Position numbers and translations under genes: made by a program. This document shows positions 6,030 to 13,989 of a stretch of 15,697 bases of DNA, piece after piece (the first letter of the stretch is position 1; every line of letters starts with the position of its first letter). The notes beneath the pieces were generated by a model. That model was given only the letters and a program-made list of their open reading frames with translations. It made no database searches and had not been told where the DNA came from. The stretch is from Aquabacter sp. (GTDB lineage Bacteria > Pseudomonadota > Alphaproteobacteria > Rhizobiales > Xanthobacteraceae): NCBI GenBank assembly GCA_030147645.1, contig JASBUY010000410.1, positions 1-15,697 of the forward strand. Reading direction: 5' to 3'.

Positions 6030-7862
6030 ATGACCGCTAAAGCCAATCCGGCTCCGGCCGGGACCGCGCCACGCGCCGGCCTCGTCTCCCGCCTGACCCA
6101 CCCGCGGCTCTATTGCACGCTGATCGCGCTGGCCCTCCTCCTGGTCATTCCGCTCGCCTCGGGATCGCCCTTCCTGGTCCATGTGTTCGTGACCATCTGC
6201 GTGTTCGCCGCGCTCGCCACCGCCTGGAACATCGTCGGCGGCTATGCCGGCCAACTCTCGCTTGGCCACACCGTCTTCTACGGCATCGGCGGCTACACCA
6301 CCGCGCTGCTGATCGCCCATTTCGGCCTCACCCCCTGGATCGGCATGCTGATCGGGGCCGCTCTCGCGGCGCTGGTCGGCATCGGCATCGGCTATCCCTG
6401 CTTTCGCCTGCGGGGTCCGTTCTTCTCGCTCGCCACCATCGCTTTCCTTGAAGTGGTCCGGCTGCTCGCCATCCATTTCAACGGCCTGACCGGCGGCTCG
6501 GCGGGATTGATCGTGCCGCTCAATCTCGGTTGGGCCTGGATGATCTTCCGCGACAAGGTCAATTACCTCTTCATCGCCTTCGGCCTGCTCTGCCTCACCC
6601 TGCTGGTGTCCTGGGCGGTGCGCTCCTCGCGGCTCGGCTTCTATCTGACCGCCGTGCGCGAACGCGACAGCGCGGCCCAGGCGGCGGGCATCAACGACAA
6701 CCGCGTGAAGCTGATCGCCATCGCGCTGTCGGCGGCCCTCACCGCCTTGGTGGGCGCATTCCACGCCATGTATCTGACCTTCCTCGAGCCGGCGACCATG
6801 TTCTCCCTCGCGACCTCGGTGGAGATCGCCATGTTCGCGCTGATCGGCGGGCTCGGCACGGTCATGGGGCCTCTGCTCGGCACGGTGCTGGTGGTGCCCC
6901 TGGCGGAACTGGCGCGCGGCTGGCTCGGCGCCTCGGCCAACGGCCTGCACGGCTTCGTCTATGGCACGGTCCTGGTGCTCATCACCCTCACCCTGCCGGG
7001 CGGCCTGGTGGGCACGTTCGGCCGGCGCATCACCGGCTGGATCGACGCGCTGCCCGGCGGCGCCCGCCCCGAGCCCCAGCCCGCCCCGGCGCTGGCGGAA
7101 GTGGGCGGCACGCCCGGAGAGCCCATCCTGGTGGCGAAGGACCTCGTTAAACGGTTCGGCGGCCTCACCGCCACCGACAATGTCTCGATGACATTGAAAC
7201 GCGGCGAGATACTGGGCGTGATCGGCCCCAACGGCGCCGGCAAGACCACGGTCTTCAACCAGCTCTCCGGCTTCCTGAAGCCCAATTCCGGCACGGTGGA
7301 GGTGATCGACGCCGCAGGCCGGCGCCACAGCCCCTCGACGCCCGATGCCTATGCGCGCCTCGGCGTCGGACGGACGTTCCAGATCGTCCAGCCGTTCGGC
7401 AAGCTCACTGTGCTGGAGAACATCATGATCGGCGCCTTCCTGCGCCATCGCAGCGTGGAGGCGGCGCGGGCCTCGGCGCTGCGGGTCGCCCGGCTGGTGG
7501 GCCTTGAGGACGTGAAGGACGTGGAGGCCGCGACGCTGCCCATCGGCGGGCTGAAGCGCCTGGAAGTCGCCCGGACCCTCGCCACCGAGCCTTCGATCCT
7601 GCTGCTGGACGAGGTGATGGCCGGCCAGAGCCAGGCCGACACCGCCAAGATGGTGCAGCTCATCCGCGCGATCCGCGACACCGGCGTCTCGGTGATCGCC
7701 ATCGAGCACAACATGCAGGCCATCATGAGCCTGTCCGACCGGATCGTCGTGATCGATTCCGGCAAGGTGATCGCGGAAGGCGCGCCCCAGGCGGTGGTGC
7801 GCGAGCGCCGGGTCATCGAGGCCTATCTCGGAGAAGATTATGTCGATGCTCAAGGTCTCTGA
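6030..7862 (+). CDS. livMG: Fused ABC transporter permease (LivM) and ATP-binding protein (LivG)
   Basis: A single 610-residue chain joins two usual subunits. Residues about 20-335 are a LivM permease with multiple membrane segments, the motif GYAGQLSLGHTVFYGIGGYT and the coupling loop AAQAAGINDNRVK. A Pro/Ala/Gly-rich linker (about 338-362) leads to a LivG ATPase at about 365-610. Walker A (GPNGAGKTT) is at 399-407, Q-loop Gln451, Walker B with catalytic Glu528, and switch His560. The ABC signature is unusual: LPIGGLKRLEVAR (503-515) instead of LSYGQQRRLEIAR. Walker B is followed by VMAGQSQAD rather than PAAGLNP. The ATG at 6030 is preferred because GGAG sits 7 nt upstream; a GTG at 6012 would add six residues and has no ribosome-binding site. 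The reading frame is continuous with no sign of a recent frameshift, so the fusion appears functional. Confidence 0.93.
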   Translation: MTAKANPAPAGTAPRAGLVSRLTHPRLYCTLIALALLLVIPLASGSPFLVHVFVTICVFAALATAWNIVGGYAGQLSLGHTVFYGIGGYTTALLIAHFGLTPWIGMLIGAALAALVGIGIGYPCFRLRGPFFSLATIAFLEVVRLLAIHFNGLTGGSAGLIVPLNLGWAWMIFRDKVNYLFIAFGLLCLTLLVSWAVRSSRLGFYLTAVRERDSAAQAAGINDNRVKLIAIALSAALTALVGAFHAMYLTFLEPATMFSLATSVEIAMFALIGGLGTVMGPLLGTVLVVPLAELARGWLGASANGLHGFVYGTVLVLITLTLPGGLVGTFGRRITGWIDALPGGARPEPQPAPALAEVGGTPGEPILVAKDLVKRFGGLTATDNVSMTLKRGEILGVIGPNGAGKTTVFNQLSGFLKPNSGTVEVIDAAGRRHSPSTPDAYARLGVGRTFQIVQPFGKLTVLENIMIGAFLRHRSVEAARASALRVARLVGLEDVKDVEAATLPIGGLKRLEVARTLATEPSILLLDEVMAGQSQADTAKMVQLIRAIRDTGVSVIAIEHNMQAIMSLSDRIVVIDSGKVIAEGAPQAVVRERRVIEAYLGEDYVDAQGL

Positions 7863-8550
7863 CGTCACCGCCGGCTACGGCCAGACCGTCATCCTGCAGG
7901 ACATCTCCATCGAGGTGGGCCAAGGCGAGGTGGTGACCATCATCGGCGCGAACGGCGCGGGAAAGACCACGCTGCTGCGGGCCATCTCGGGCCTCGTGAA
8001 GCCCAAATCCGGCAGCATCACCTTCAATGGCGAGCGCATCGACCGGATGGCACCCGCCGACATCGTGGGCCGTGGCCTCGTCATGGTGCCCGAGGCTCGC
8101 CAGCTCTTCCCCGTGATGAGCGTGAAGGACAATGTCCTCATGGGCTGCTACCACGCCAATGTCCGAGAGGGCGCGGCGGCGCGGTTCGAGGAGGTGCTGG
8201 ACATCTTCCCCCGCGTGCGCGAGCGCCTGACCCAGCTTGCCGGCTCGCTGTCGGGCGGCGAGCAGCAGATGGTGGCGATCGCGCGCGGGCTGATGGCCCG
8301 CCCCAAGCTCCTCATGCTGGACGAGCCCTCGCTCGGCCTCGCCCCGCTCATCGTCCAGCAAATGTTCGATGTGGTGGACCGCATCTGCAAGATGGGAACC
8401 ACCGTGCTCCTGGTGGAGCAAAAGGCGTTCCACGCCCTCAAGATCGCCGACCGCGCCTATGTGATCGAGAACGGCCATATCGCGCTGGAAAACACCGGGC
8501 CGGGCCTTCTGGCCGACCCTCATGTGAAGACCGTCTACCTGGGAATTTGA
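7840..8550 (+). CDS. livF: ABC transporter ATP-binding protein, LivF family
   Basis: This 236-residue ATPase has the normal LivF length. Walker A is GANGAGKT at 36-43; the Q-loop region is LVMVPEARQLFP (80-91). The canonical signature LSGGEQQ is at 137-143, and Walker B LLMLDEPSLGLAP at 157-169 has catalytic Glu162. At the switch position it has Gln194 (LLVEQK) instead of His, which is normal in LivF. It pairs with the LivG domain of the upstream fusion, so the complete importer is binding protein, LivH, LivMG and LivF. It overlaps livMG by 23 bp, and GGAG lies 6 nt before the ATG at 7840. A second ATG at 7846 is an equally possible start. The AroE-like gene begins 4 nt after its stop, tying the transporter to the enzymes. 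Confidence 0.95.
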   Translation: MSMLKVSDVTAGYGQTVILQDISIEVGQGEVVTIIGANGAGKTTLLRAISGLVKPKSGSITFNGERIDRMAPADIVGRGLVMVPEARQLFPVMSVKDNVLMGCYHANVREGAAARFEEVLDIFPRVRERLTQLAGSLSGGEQQMVAIARGLMARPKLLMLDEPSLGLAPLIVQQMFDVVDRICKMGTTVLLVEQKAFHALKIADRAYVIENGHIALENTGPGLLADPHVKTVYLGI

Positions 8551-8554
8551 GACC

Positions 8555-9349
8555 ATGGCCGAGATCACCGGCACCACGCGCCTGTTCGCGATCCTCGCCG
8601 ACCCCATCCACCATGTGCGCACGCCCCAGGCGGTGAACGCCTATGCCAAGGCGCGCGGCTATGACGGCGTCCTGGTGCCCATGCACGTGAACGCCGAGGG
8701 CCTGTCCGAGGTGGTGAGCGCCCTGCGGCAGCTCGAAAATCTCGGCGGCGTCATCGTCACCGTGCCCCACAAGACCGCCATCGCCGCCTTGTGCGACGAT
8801 CTCTCTCCCAATGCCCGGCGCATCGGCGCGGTCAATGCCGTGCGCCGCGAGGCGGACGGGAGGCTGGTGGGCGAGATGCTGGACGGCGCCGGCTTCGTGC
8901 GCGGCCTCAAGGTAAACGGCATCGATCCCGCCGGCATGCGGGCCTATCTGGCCGGCGCCGGAGGGGCGGCCAATGCCATCGCGTTCGCGCTCGCCGAGGC
9001 AGGCGTGTCCGCCCTCACCATCGCCAACCGCACCCGGGCCAAGGCCGAGGACCTGAAGGCCCGGCTGGCCGAGGCCTATCCGGCCCTTGCCGTCGCCATC
9101 GGCACACCGGACCCGTCCGGCCACCATCTGGTGGTGAACGGCACCTCGCTCGGCCTGAAGGACGGCGACGCCTTGCCCTTTGATGCCGAGCGGCTCTCGG
9201 CGGACCAGATCGTCGCGGAAATCATCATGCAGCCGGCGGAGACAGCCATTCTCGCCGCCGCCAAGGCGCGCGGCTGCCGCACCCATCCCGGCCGTCCCAT
9301 GCTGGCCGAGCAGGTGGCGCTGATGTGCGACTTCCTGGGGATCGCATGA
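8555..9349 (+). CDS. Divergent shikimate/quinate dehydrogenase-family (AroE-like) oxidoreductase
   Basis: The 264-residue protein has the AroE fold and length. The substrate domain keeps the catalytic pair Lys73 (VTVPHK) and Asp110, plus Thr69, Asn94 (GAVN) and Gln253 (GRPMLAEQ). The nucleotide domain has GAGGAANAIAFAL at 134-146 and Asn-Arg-Thr-Arg at 158-161, the usual NADP(H)-phosphate clamp. The Ser-x-Ser motif that holds the shikimate carboxylate is replaced by Val21-Arg-Thr23 (HHVRTPQ), and the NTDG motif is MLDG. A housekeeping AroE with these changes would be surprising; a related hydroxy-acid or cyclitol-type substrate is more likely. Its place in a catabolic operon, directly after an ABC importer and overlapping an SDR gene by ATGA, supports a catabolic job. 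Quinate dehydrogenase is an alternative but is not established. Confidence 0.85.
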   Translation: MAEITGTTRLFAILADPIHHVRTPQAVNAYAKARGYDGVLVPMHVNAEGLSEVVSALRQLENLGGVIVTVPHKTAIAALCDDLSPNARRIGAVNAVRREADGRLVGEMLDGAGFVRGLKVNGIDPAGMRAYLAGAGGAANAIAFALAEAGVSALTIANRTRAKAEDLKARLAEAYPALAVAIGTPDPSGHHLVVNGTSLGLKDGDALPFDAERLSADQIVAEIIMQPAETAILAAAKARGCRTHPGRPMLAEQVALMCDFLGIA

Positions 9350-10116
9350 TGGCGGCGCCTGCCACCGGACGCCTTTCCGGCAAGAGCGCGCTCATCACCG
9401 GCGGCGCCTCCGGCATCGGCCTGTCCATCGCGCAGGCCTTCGCGGACGAGGGCGCGCGCGTCTTTCTGTTCGACCGCGACCTTGCGGCCGCCGAGGCCGC
9501 CGCCGAACGCCTGCCGAATGCTGTCGCCTTCGAGGGAGACGTCACGTCGCGCGGCGATCTCGCCCGCGCCTATGACGGCGTGATCGCGGCCCACGGCGCG
9601 CTGGATATCGTTCTGGTCAATGCCGGCGTCTCGCAGAACCAGCCGACGCTGGAGATGAGCGATGCCGACTGGCAGCGCGTCATGGACATCAACTGCACCG
9701 GCGCCTTCCTCACCGCGCAGGAAGCGGGCCGGCGCATGGTGGCCCAGGGCCGGGGCGTCATCCTCATGATGGCGTCGCTCTATGGCGTGCTCGCCGCCCC
9801 CGAGCGTCTCGGCTACTGCGTCTCGAAGGCCGGGGTGGTGATGATGGCCAAGGCCCTGGCGGTGGAATGGGCTGCCCATGGCGTGCGCGTGAACGCGCTG
9901 GCGCCGGGCTATGTGGAAACGCCGTTCCTTTCGGACCTCATCGCGCGCGGCCGGCTCGATCCCGCCCGCCTCAAGGCCCGCACCCCGATCGGACGGCTGA
10001 TCTCCCCACAAGAAGTGGCGCGCGGCGCCGTGTTCCTCGCCGAAGACGCCAGCGACGCCATTACCGGCCATGTGCTCGGCATCGACGGCGGCTGGAGCGC
10101 CTACGGCTACATCTGA
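9346..10116 (+). CDS. Short-chain dehydrogenase/reductase (SDR C)
   Basis: This classical SDR has 256 residues from the ATG at 9346, which overlaps the upstream stop as ATGA; a second ATG at 9349 and a GTG at 9325 are less favoured alternatives. The coenzyme motif TGGASGIG is at 18-25, Asp43 (LFDRD) suggests NAD(H), VNAG is at 91-94, and the active site is Asn116, Ser144, Tyr157 and Lys161 (YCVSK). PGYVETPF and ITGHVLGIDGGW complete the family pattern. It is the third SDR of the locus and differs clearly from SDR A and SDR B, so it is not a recent duplicate. Likely activity is reversible oxidation of a secondary alcohol on the pathway intermediate, in the cytoplasm; the substrate is not readable. 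Confidence 0.93.
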   Translation: MMAAPATGRLSGKSALITGGASGIGLSIAQAFADEGARVFLFDRDLAAAEAAAERLPNAVAFEGDVTSRGDLARAYDGVIAAHGALDIVLVNAGVSQNQPTLEMSDADWQRVMDINCTGAFLTAQEAGRRMVAQGRGVILMMASLYGVLAAPERLGYCVSKAGVVMMAKALAVEWAAHGVRVNALAPGYVETPFLSDLIARGRLDPARLKARTPIGRLISPQEVARGAVFLAEDASDAITGHVLGIDGGWSAYGYI

Positions 10117-10140
10117 GCGCGCGGCGCTCGGCACCATAAG

Positions 10141-10182
10141 GGGCGCGTGGCGCCCGCAGGACGAAAACGGCGCTCCGCGCCG
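10141..10182 (+). promoter_or_regulatory. Two small hairpins before the E1 gene, the second abutting its ribosome-binding site
   Basis: GGGCGC-GTG-GCGCCC (10141-10155) and CGGCGC-TCC-GCGCCG (10168-10182) are perfect 6-bp stems with 3-nt loops in the 76-bp gap between SDR C and the E1 gene. The second ends on the first base of the Shine-Dalgarno GGGAGGA (10182-10188). Neither has a T-tract. A role in mRNA processing or in tuning E1 translation is inferred. Confidence 0.45.
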
Positions 10183-10192
10183 GGAGGAAGAC

Positions 10193-12385
10193 ATGGCGGA
10201 TCGCACCGAACTTTCACCGGCGGCACCCTGGGTCCAGCTCGCCAGCACCAAGGCGGACTGGGACGCGGCCGACCCGGCCCTGCTCGGAGACTTGCTCACC
10301 CAGATGAGCCTGATCCGCGCCTTCGAGGAGACGGTGCTGGAATTCGCGGGCGAAGGCCTGGTCCATGGTCCGGCCCATTCCTCCATCGGTCAGGAGGGCG
10401 GCGCGGCCGGCTCCATTGTCGGCCTGCGGCCCGGCGATCAGGTCAACGGCTCCCATCGCGGCCATCATCAATTCCTCGCCAAGGCGCTCGCTTATGTGGC
10501 GCCGGGCCTTGATCCCAAGGCCGATTTCTCCAAGCCCGTCGAGACCCTGCTCTATCGCTCGCTCGCGGAAATCTGCGGCCTTGAGCCGGGTTTCGGCCAT
10601 GGGCGTGGCGGCTCCATGCATCTGCGCTGGGGGGAGGCGGGCGCCATCGGCACCAATGCCATCGTGGGCGGCGGCGTGCCGCTGGCCGCCGGCGCGGCCA
10701 TGGCCCACAAGCTTGCCGGAACGGGCGATGTCGCCATCTCCTATTTCGGCGACGGGGCGGTGAATATCGGCGCGGTTCTGGAGACCATGAATCTCGCCGC
10801 CGCCTGGAATCTGCCGCTCCTCTTCTTCATCGAGAATAACGGCTACGCGGTCGCGACCACCGTGGAGGAAGCGACCCGCGATCCCCGCCTGTCCGGGCGC
10901 GGGCCGGCCTTCGGCATTCCCTCCTGGCGTGTGGACGGCATGGACCCGCTCGCGGTTCATCTGGCGACGCAGGAGGCCCTTGCCCTCATGCGCGCCGGCA
11001 AGGGTCCTGCGGTCATTGAGGCACAGGTCTATCGGTTCTTCCACCAGAACGGCCCACTGCCGGGCTCCGCCTTCGGTTATCGCACCAAGGAGGAAGAGGC
11101 GCGGTGGCGCGCCCGCGATCCCATCGCGCGCACCGCCAACGCCATGATCGCGCGCGGCCTGCTCACGCAAGGCCAGTTCGACGATCTGGTGAACCGCTGC
11201 AAGGCGATCATGGCGGAGGTGGGCGGGCGGCTGGTGGAGCCGCAGGACAATCGCCGCCGCATCAAGCCCGCGCTCTGGCCCGACACGGGTTTCGTGGACC
11301 ACGGTATCCGGGGCAACCTCTCGGAACTCGCGCAGGCCCGCCCCGCCGAGGCAGCCGCCTTCGCTGGTCCGGTGGTGGAGCGCAAGTTCGTCGATGCCAT
11401 CGCGGACGTTCTCAACCGCCGCTTCGAGACCGATCCCCGCCTGCTCATCATGGGCGAGGACATTCACAAGCTGAAGGGCGGCACCAACTGCGCGACGCGC
11501 GGTCTCGCCGCCGCCTTTCCGGACCGGGTGTTCGGCACCCCTATCAGCGAGGGGGCGTTCGCGGGTCTGGCCGGCGGCATCGCCATGGACGGGCGCTATC
11601 GGCCGGTGGTGGAGTTCATGTATCCCGACTTCATGTGGGTCGCCGCCGACCAGGTGTTCAACCAGATCGGCAAGGCGCGGCACATGTTCGGCGCGGACGT
11701 GGACGTGCCGCTCGTGCTGCGCACCAAGATCGCCATGGGCACGGGCTACGGCTCCCAGCATTCGCTCGACCCGGCCGGCATCTTCGCCACCTCGCCCGGC
11801 TGGCGCATCGTCGCCCCCTCGACGCCCTTCGACTATGTGGGGCTCATGAATGCGGCACTCGCCTGCAACGATCCCGTGCTCGTCATCGAGCATGTGGATC
11901 TCTACCAAACCATGGGCACCATTCCGGAGGGCGACCTCGATTACATCGTCCCACTCGGCAAGGCACGGGTGGTGCGCGAGGGGCGCGATCTGACCCTTCT
12001 CACCTATTCGGCCATGGTGCATCGCTGCGTCGAGGCGGTGGAGCGGCTTGGCATTGACGCCGAGATCATCGACCTGCGCAGCCTCGACCGCGCCTCCCTG
12101 GACTGGGAGACCATCGGCGCCTCTCTCATGAAGACCAACAATGTCCTCATCTGCGAGCAGGGCTCATCCTCCACTGCCTATGGAATCCTGCTCGCGGACG
12201 AGATCCAGCGCCGGTATCTCGACTGGCTGGACCAGCCGGTGGAGCGCGTGAGCGGCAAGGAAGCCTCCCCCACCATTTCCAAGGTGCTGGAGCGCGCCGC
12301 CTTCGCGGGCACAGAAGAGGTGATGGCCGGGCTCGCGCGGTCCATGGCGGCCAAGGGGACGCCGGTTTCGGTGGCGGCGGCGTGA
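10193..12385 (+). CDS. Thiamine-diphosphate dehydrogenase, fused E1-alpha/E1-beta subunits (2-oxo acid or acetoin dehydrogenase type)
   Basis: The 730-residue protein joins an E1-alpha domain (about 30-345) and an E1-beta domain (about 395-720), separate chains in most complexes. In the alpha part, HSSIGQEG (62-69), SHRGHHQFLAKA (87-98), GRGGSMH (137-143) and the TPP motif from GDG (186-188) to IENN (213-216) are present. The beta part has TPISEGAFAG with Glu453 for cofactor activation, and YGSQHS with His523. The sequence looks closer to acetoin dehydrogenase than to pyruvate dehydrogenase, but about 30 extra residues (99-130) precede the GGSMH motif. The ATG at 10193 has a strong GGGAGGA 4 nt upstream; the frame is open further upstream without similarity. 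The enzyme should decarboxylate a 2-oxo acid or cleave an alpha-hydroxyketone in the cytoplasm. No E2 or E3 gene accompanies it here. Confidence 0.88.
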   Translation: MADRTELSPAAPWVQLASTKADWDAADPALLGDLLTQMSLIRAFEETVLEFAGEGLVHGPAHSSIGQEGGAAGSIVGLRPGDQVNGSHRGHHQFLAKALAYVAPGLDPKADFSKPVETLLYRSLAEICGLEPGFGHGRGGSMHLRWGEAGAIGTNAIVGGGVPLAAGAAMAHKLAGTGDVAISYFGDGAVNIGAVLETMNLAAAWNLPLLFFIENNGYAVATTVEEATRDPRLSGRGPAFGIPSWRVDGMDPLAVHLATQEALALMRAGKGPAVIEAQVYRFFHQNGPLPGSAFGYRTKEEEARWRARDPIARTANAMIARGLLTQGQFDDLVNRCKAIMAEVGGRLVEPQDNRRRIKPALWPDTGFVDHGIRGNLSELAQARPAEAAAFAGPVVERKFVDAIADVLNRRFETDPRLLIMGEDIHKLKGGTNCATRGLAAAFPDRVFGTPISEGAFAGLAGGIAMDGRYRPVVEFMYPDFMWVAADQVFNQIGKARHMFGADVDVPLVLRTKIAMGTGYGSQHSLDPAGIFATSPGWRIVAPSTPFDYVGLMNAALACNDPVLVIEHVDLYQTMGTIPEGDLDYIVPLGKARVVREGRDLTLLTYSAMVHRCVEAVERLGIDAEIIDLRSLDRASLDWETIGASLMKTNNVLICEQGSSSTAYGILLADEIQRRYLDWLDQPVERVSGKEASPTISKVLERAAFAGTEEVMAGLARSMAAKGTPVSVAAA

Positions 12386-13989
12386 TGGACACTTTTGATT
12401 ATGTGATCGTCGGCGGCGGCACCGCCGGCTGTATCCTCGCCGCCCGCCTCACCGAGGACCCGCGCCGCTCCGTCCTCCTGCTGGAGGCCGGGGGCAAGGA
12501 TGACGGCTTCTGGATCAAGATCCCCGCCGGCTTCTCAAAGCTGCTCTCGGGCGACGCCTTCAACTGGCGCTTCTCCACAGAGCCCGAAGAGGGCACGGGC
12601 AACCGGGCCATCGTGGTGCCGCGCGGCAAGGGGCTCGGCGGCTCCACCCTCATCAATGGCATGATCTTCGTGCGCGGCCAGCCGCAGGATTTCGACGGCT
12701 GGGCGCAGCGCGGCGCGCAGGGCTGGTCGTTCGAGGATGTGCTGCCCTATTTCCGCAAGCTCGAAACCTTCCAGGCCGCCGATGCCGACCCGGCGCTGCG
12801 CGGCACCTCCGGCCCCATGAACATCGTGCGGGTGCGCGAGCGCACGCCTCTGGCCGAAGCCTTCATCGCCGCCGCCCGCCAAGTCGGCCTGCCGGAAAAT
12901 GCCGATTATAATGGCCGCGACCAAGAGGGGGTCGGCTATTATCAGGTGAACCAGAAGGACGGCCGGCGCTGGACCGTCGTGGACGCCTATTTGCGCCCCG
13001 CGCTGGGCCGGCCCAACCTGAAGGTCGTCACCCACGCCCAGGCGAGCGGCCTCGTCTTTGAGGGCCGGCGCGTGACCGGCGTGCGCTATCGCCGCGAGGG
13101 TCAGGAAGAGATCGCGCTTGCCCGCGGCGAGGTGATCCTGGCGGCGGGGGCGGTGCAGTCGCCCCATCTGCTGGAAGTCTCGGGCATTGGCGATCCCGCC
13201 GTGCTGGCGAAGGCGGGCATCGAAACGCGCCACGCGCTGCCCGGCGTCGGCAACAATTATCAGGACCATTTCGCGACCCGCATGAATTGGCGCGTCACGC
13301 AGCCCATCACTCTCAACGAAGCGAGCCGGGGCTGGCGGCTCGCCCGCGCGGTCGCCCAATATTATCTGACCCGCACCGGCATCCTCACGCTCGGCACGGG
13401 GCTGGCCTTCGGCTTCGCCAAGACGAGGCCAGAACTGGAGACGCCAGACGTCCAGTTCTTCTTCATGCATGCGAGCTACGCCAATGCCGCCGACCGGGCG
13501 CTGGATCGCCTGCCCGGCATGACCATTGGCGTCACGCAGATGCGGCCCCAGTCGGTTGGCAGCATCCATGCGAAAAGCGCGGACCCCTTCACGCCTCCCG
13601 CCATCCGCCCGAACTTCCTCGCCGTCCCGGCCGATTGCGACAGCCTGGTGGGCGGCATGCGGATCGCCCGGCGCATCATCGAACAGTCGGCGATGGACCC
13701 CTATCGCGCCTTCGAGATGAATCCCGGCGCGGACGTGAACACGGACGCGGAATGGCTGGATTTCGCCCGCCGCACGGGCCAGACCATCTATCACCCGGTG
13801 GGCACCTGCGCCATGGGACGCGGCCCCTCCGCCGTAGTGGACCCGACCCTCAAGCTGCACGGTTTCGAGGGGCTGCGGATCGCGGACGCTTCCGTGATGC
13901 CGACTTTGGTCTCCGCCAATACGGCGGCGGCGGTGATGATGATCGCGGAGAAGGCGGCCGATCTCATCAAGGCGGACGCCAGGGCCTGA
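12385..13989 (+). CDS. GMC-family FAD-dependent oxidoreductase (choline/alcohol dehydrogenase-like)
   Basis: The 534-residue flavoprotein begins with FDYVIVGGGTAGCILAARL, the GMC dinucleotide-binding motif. GMC signature 1 lies at residues 80-98 (RGKGLGGSTLINGMIFVRG) and signature 2 at 255-269 (GAVQSPHLLEVSGIG). The catalytic pair is His470 (YHPVGTCAMG) and Asn512 (SANTAAAVM). There is no signal peptide or lipobox, so it should act in the cytoplasm, passing electrons to a quinone or other acceptor. Members oxidise primary or secondary alcohols such as choline, medium-chain alcohols, polyethylene glycol ends and sugars; the sequence does not decide among these. The ATG at 12385 overlaps the E1 stop as TGATG; a GTG at 12382 would add one residue. 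It is the last gene of the plus-strand catabolic operon. Confidence 0.93.
   Translation: MDTFDYVIVGGGTAGCILAARLTEDPRRSVLLLEAGGKDDGFWIKIPAGFSKLLSGDAFNWRFSTEPEEGTGNRAIVVPRGKGLGGSTLINGMIFVRGQPQDFDGWAQRGAQGWSFEDVLPYFRKLETFQAADADPALRGTSGPMNIVRVRERTPLAEAFIAAARQVGLPENADYNGRDQEGVGYYQVNQKDGRRWTVVDAYLRPALGRPNLKVVTHAQASGLVFEGRRVTGVRYRREGQEEIALARGEVILAAGAVQSPHLLEVSGIGDPAVLAKAGIETRHALPGVGNNYQDHFATRMNWRVTQPITLNEASRGWRLARAVAQYYLTRTGILTLGTGLAFGFAKTRPELETPDVQFFFMHASYANAADRALDRLPGMTIGVTQMRPQSVGSIHAKSADPFTPPAIRPNFLAVPADCDSLVGGMRIARRIIEQSAMDPYRAFEMNPGADVNTDAEWLDFARRTGQTIYHPVGTCAMGRGPSAVVDPTLKLHGFEGLRIADASVMPTLVSANTAAAVMMIAEKAADLIKADARA

Noticed and set aside
10070..10192. N-terminal extension of the E1 fusion protein
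   Set aside because: It overlaps the end of SDR C and covers the hairpin spacer. The ATG at 10193 has a strong ribosome-binding site and gives a normal E1-alpha start.
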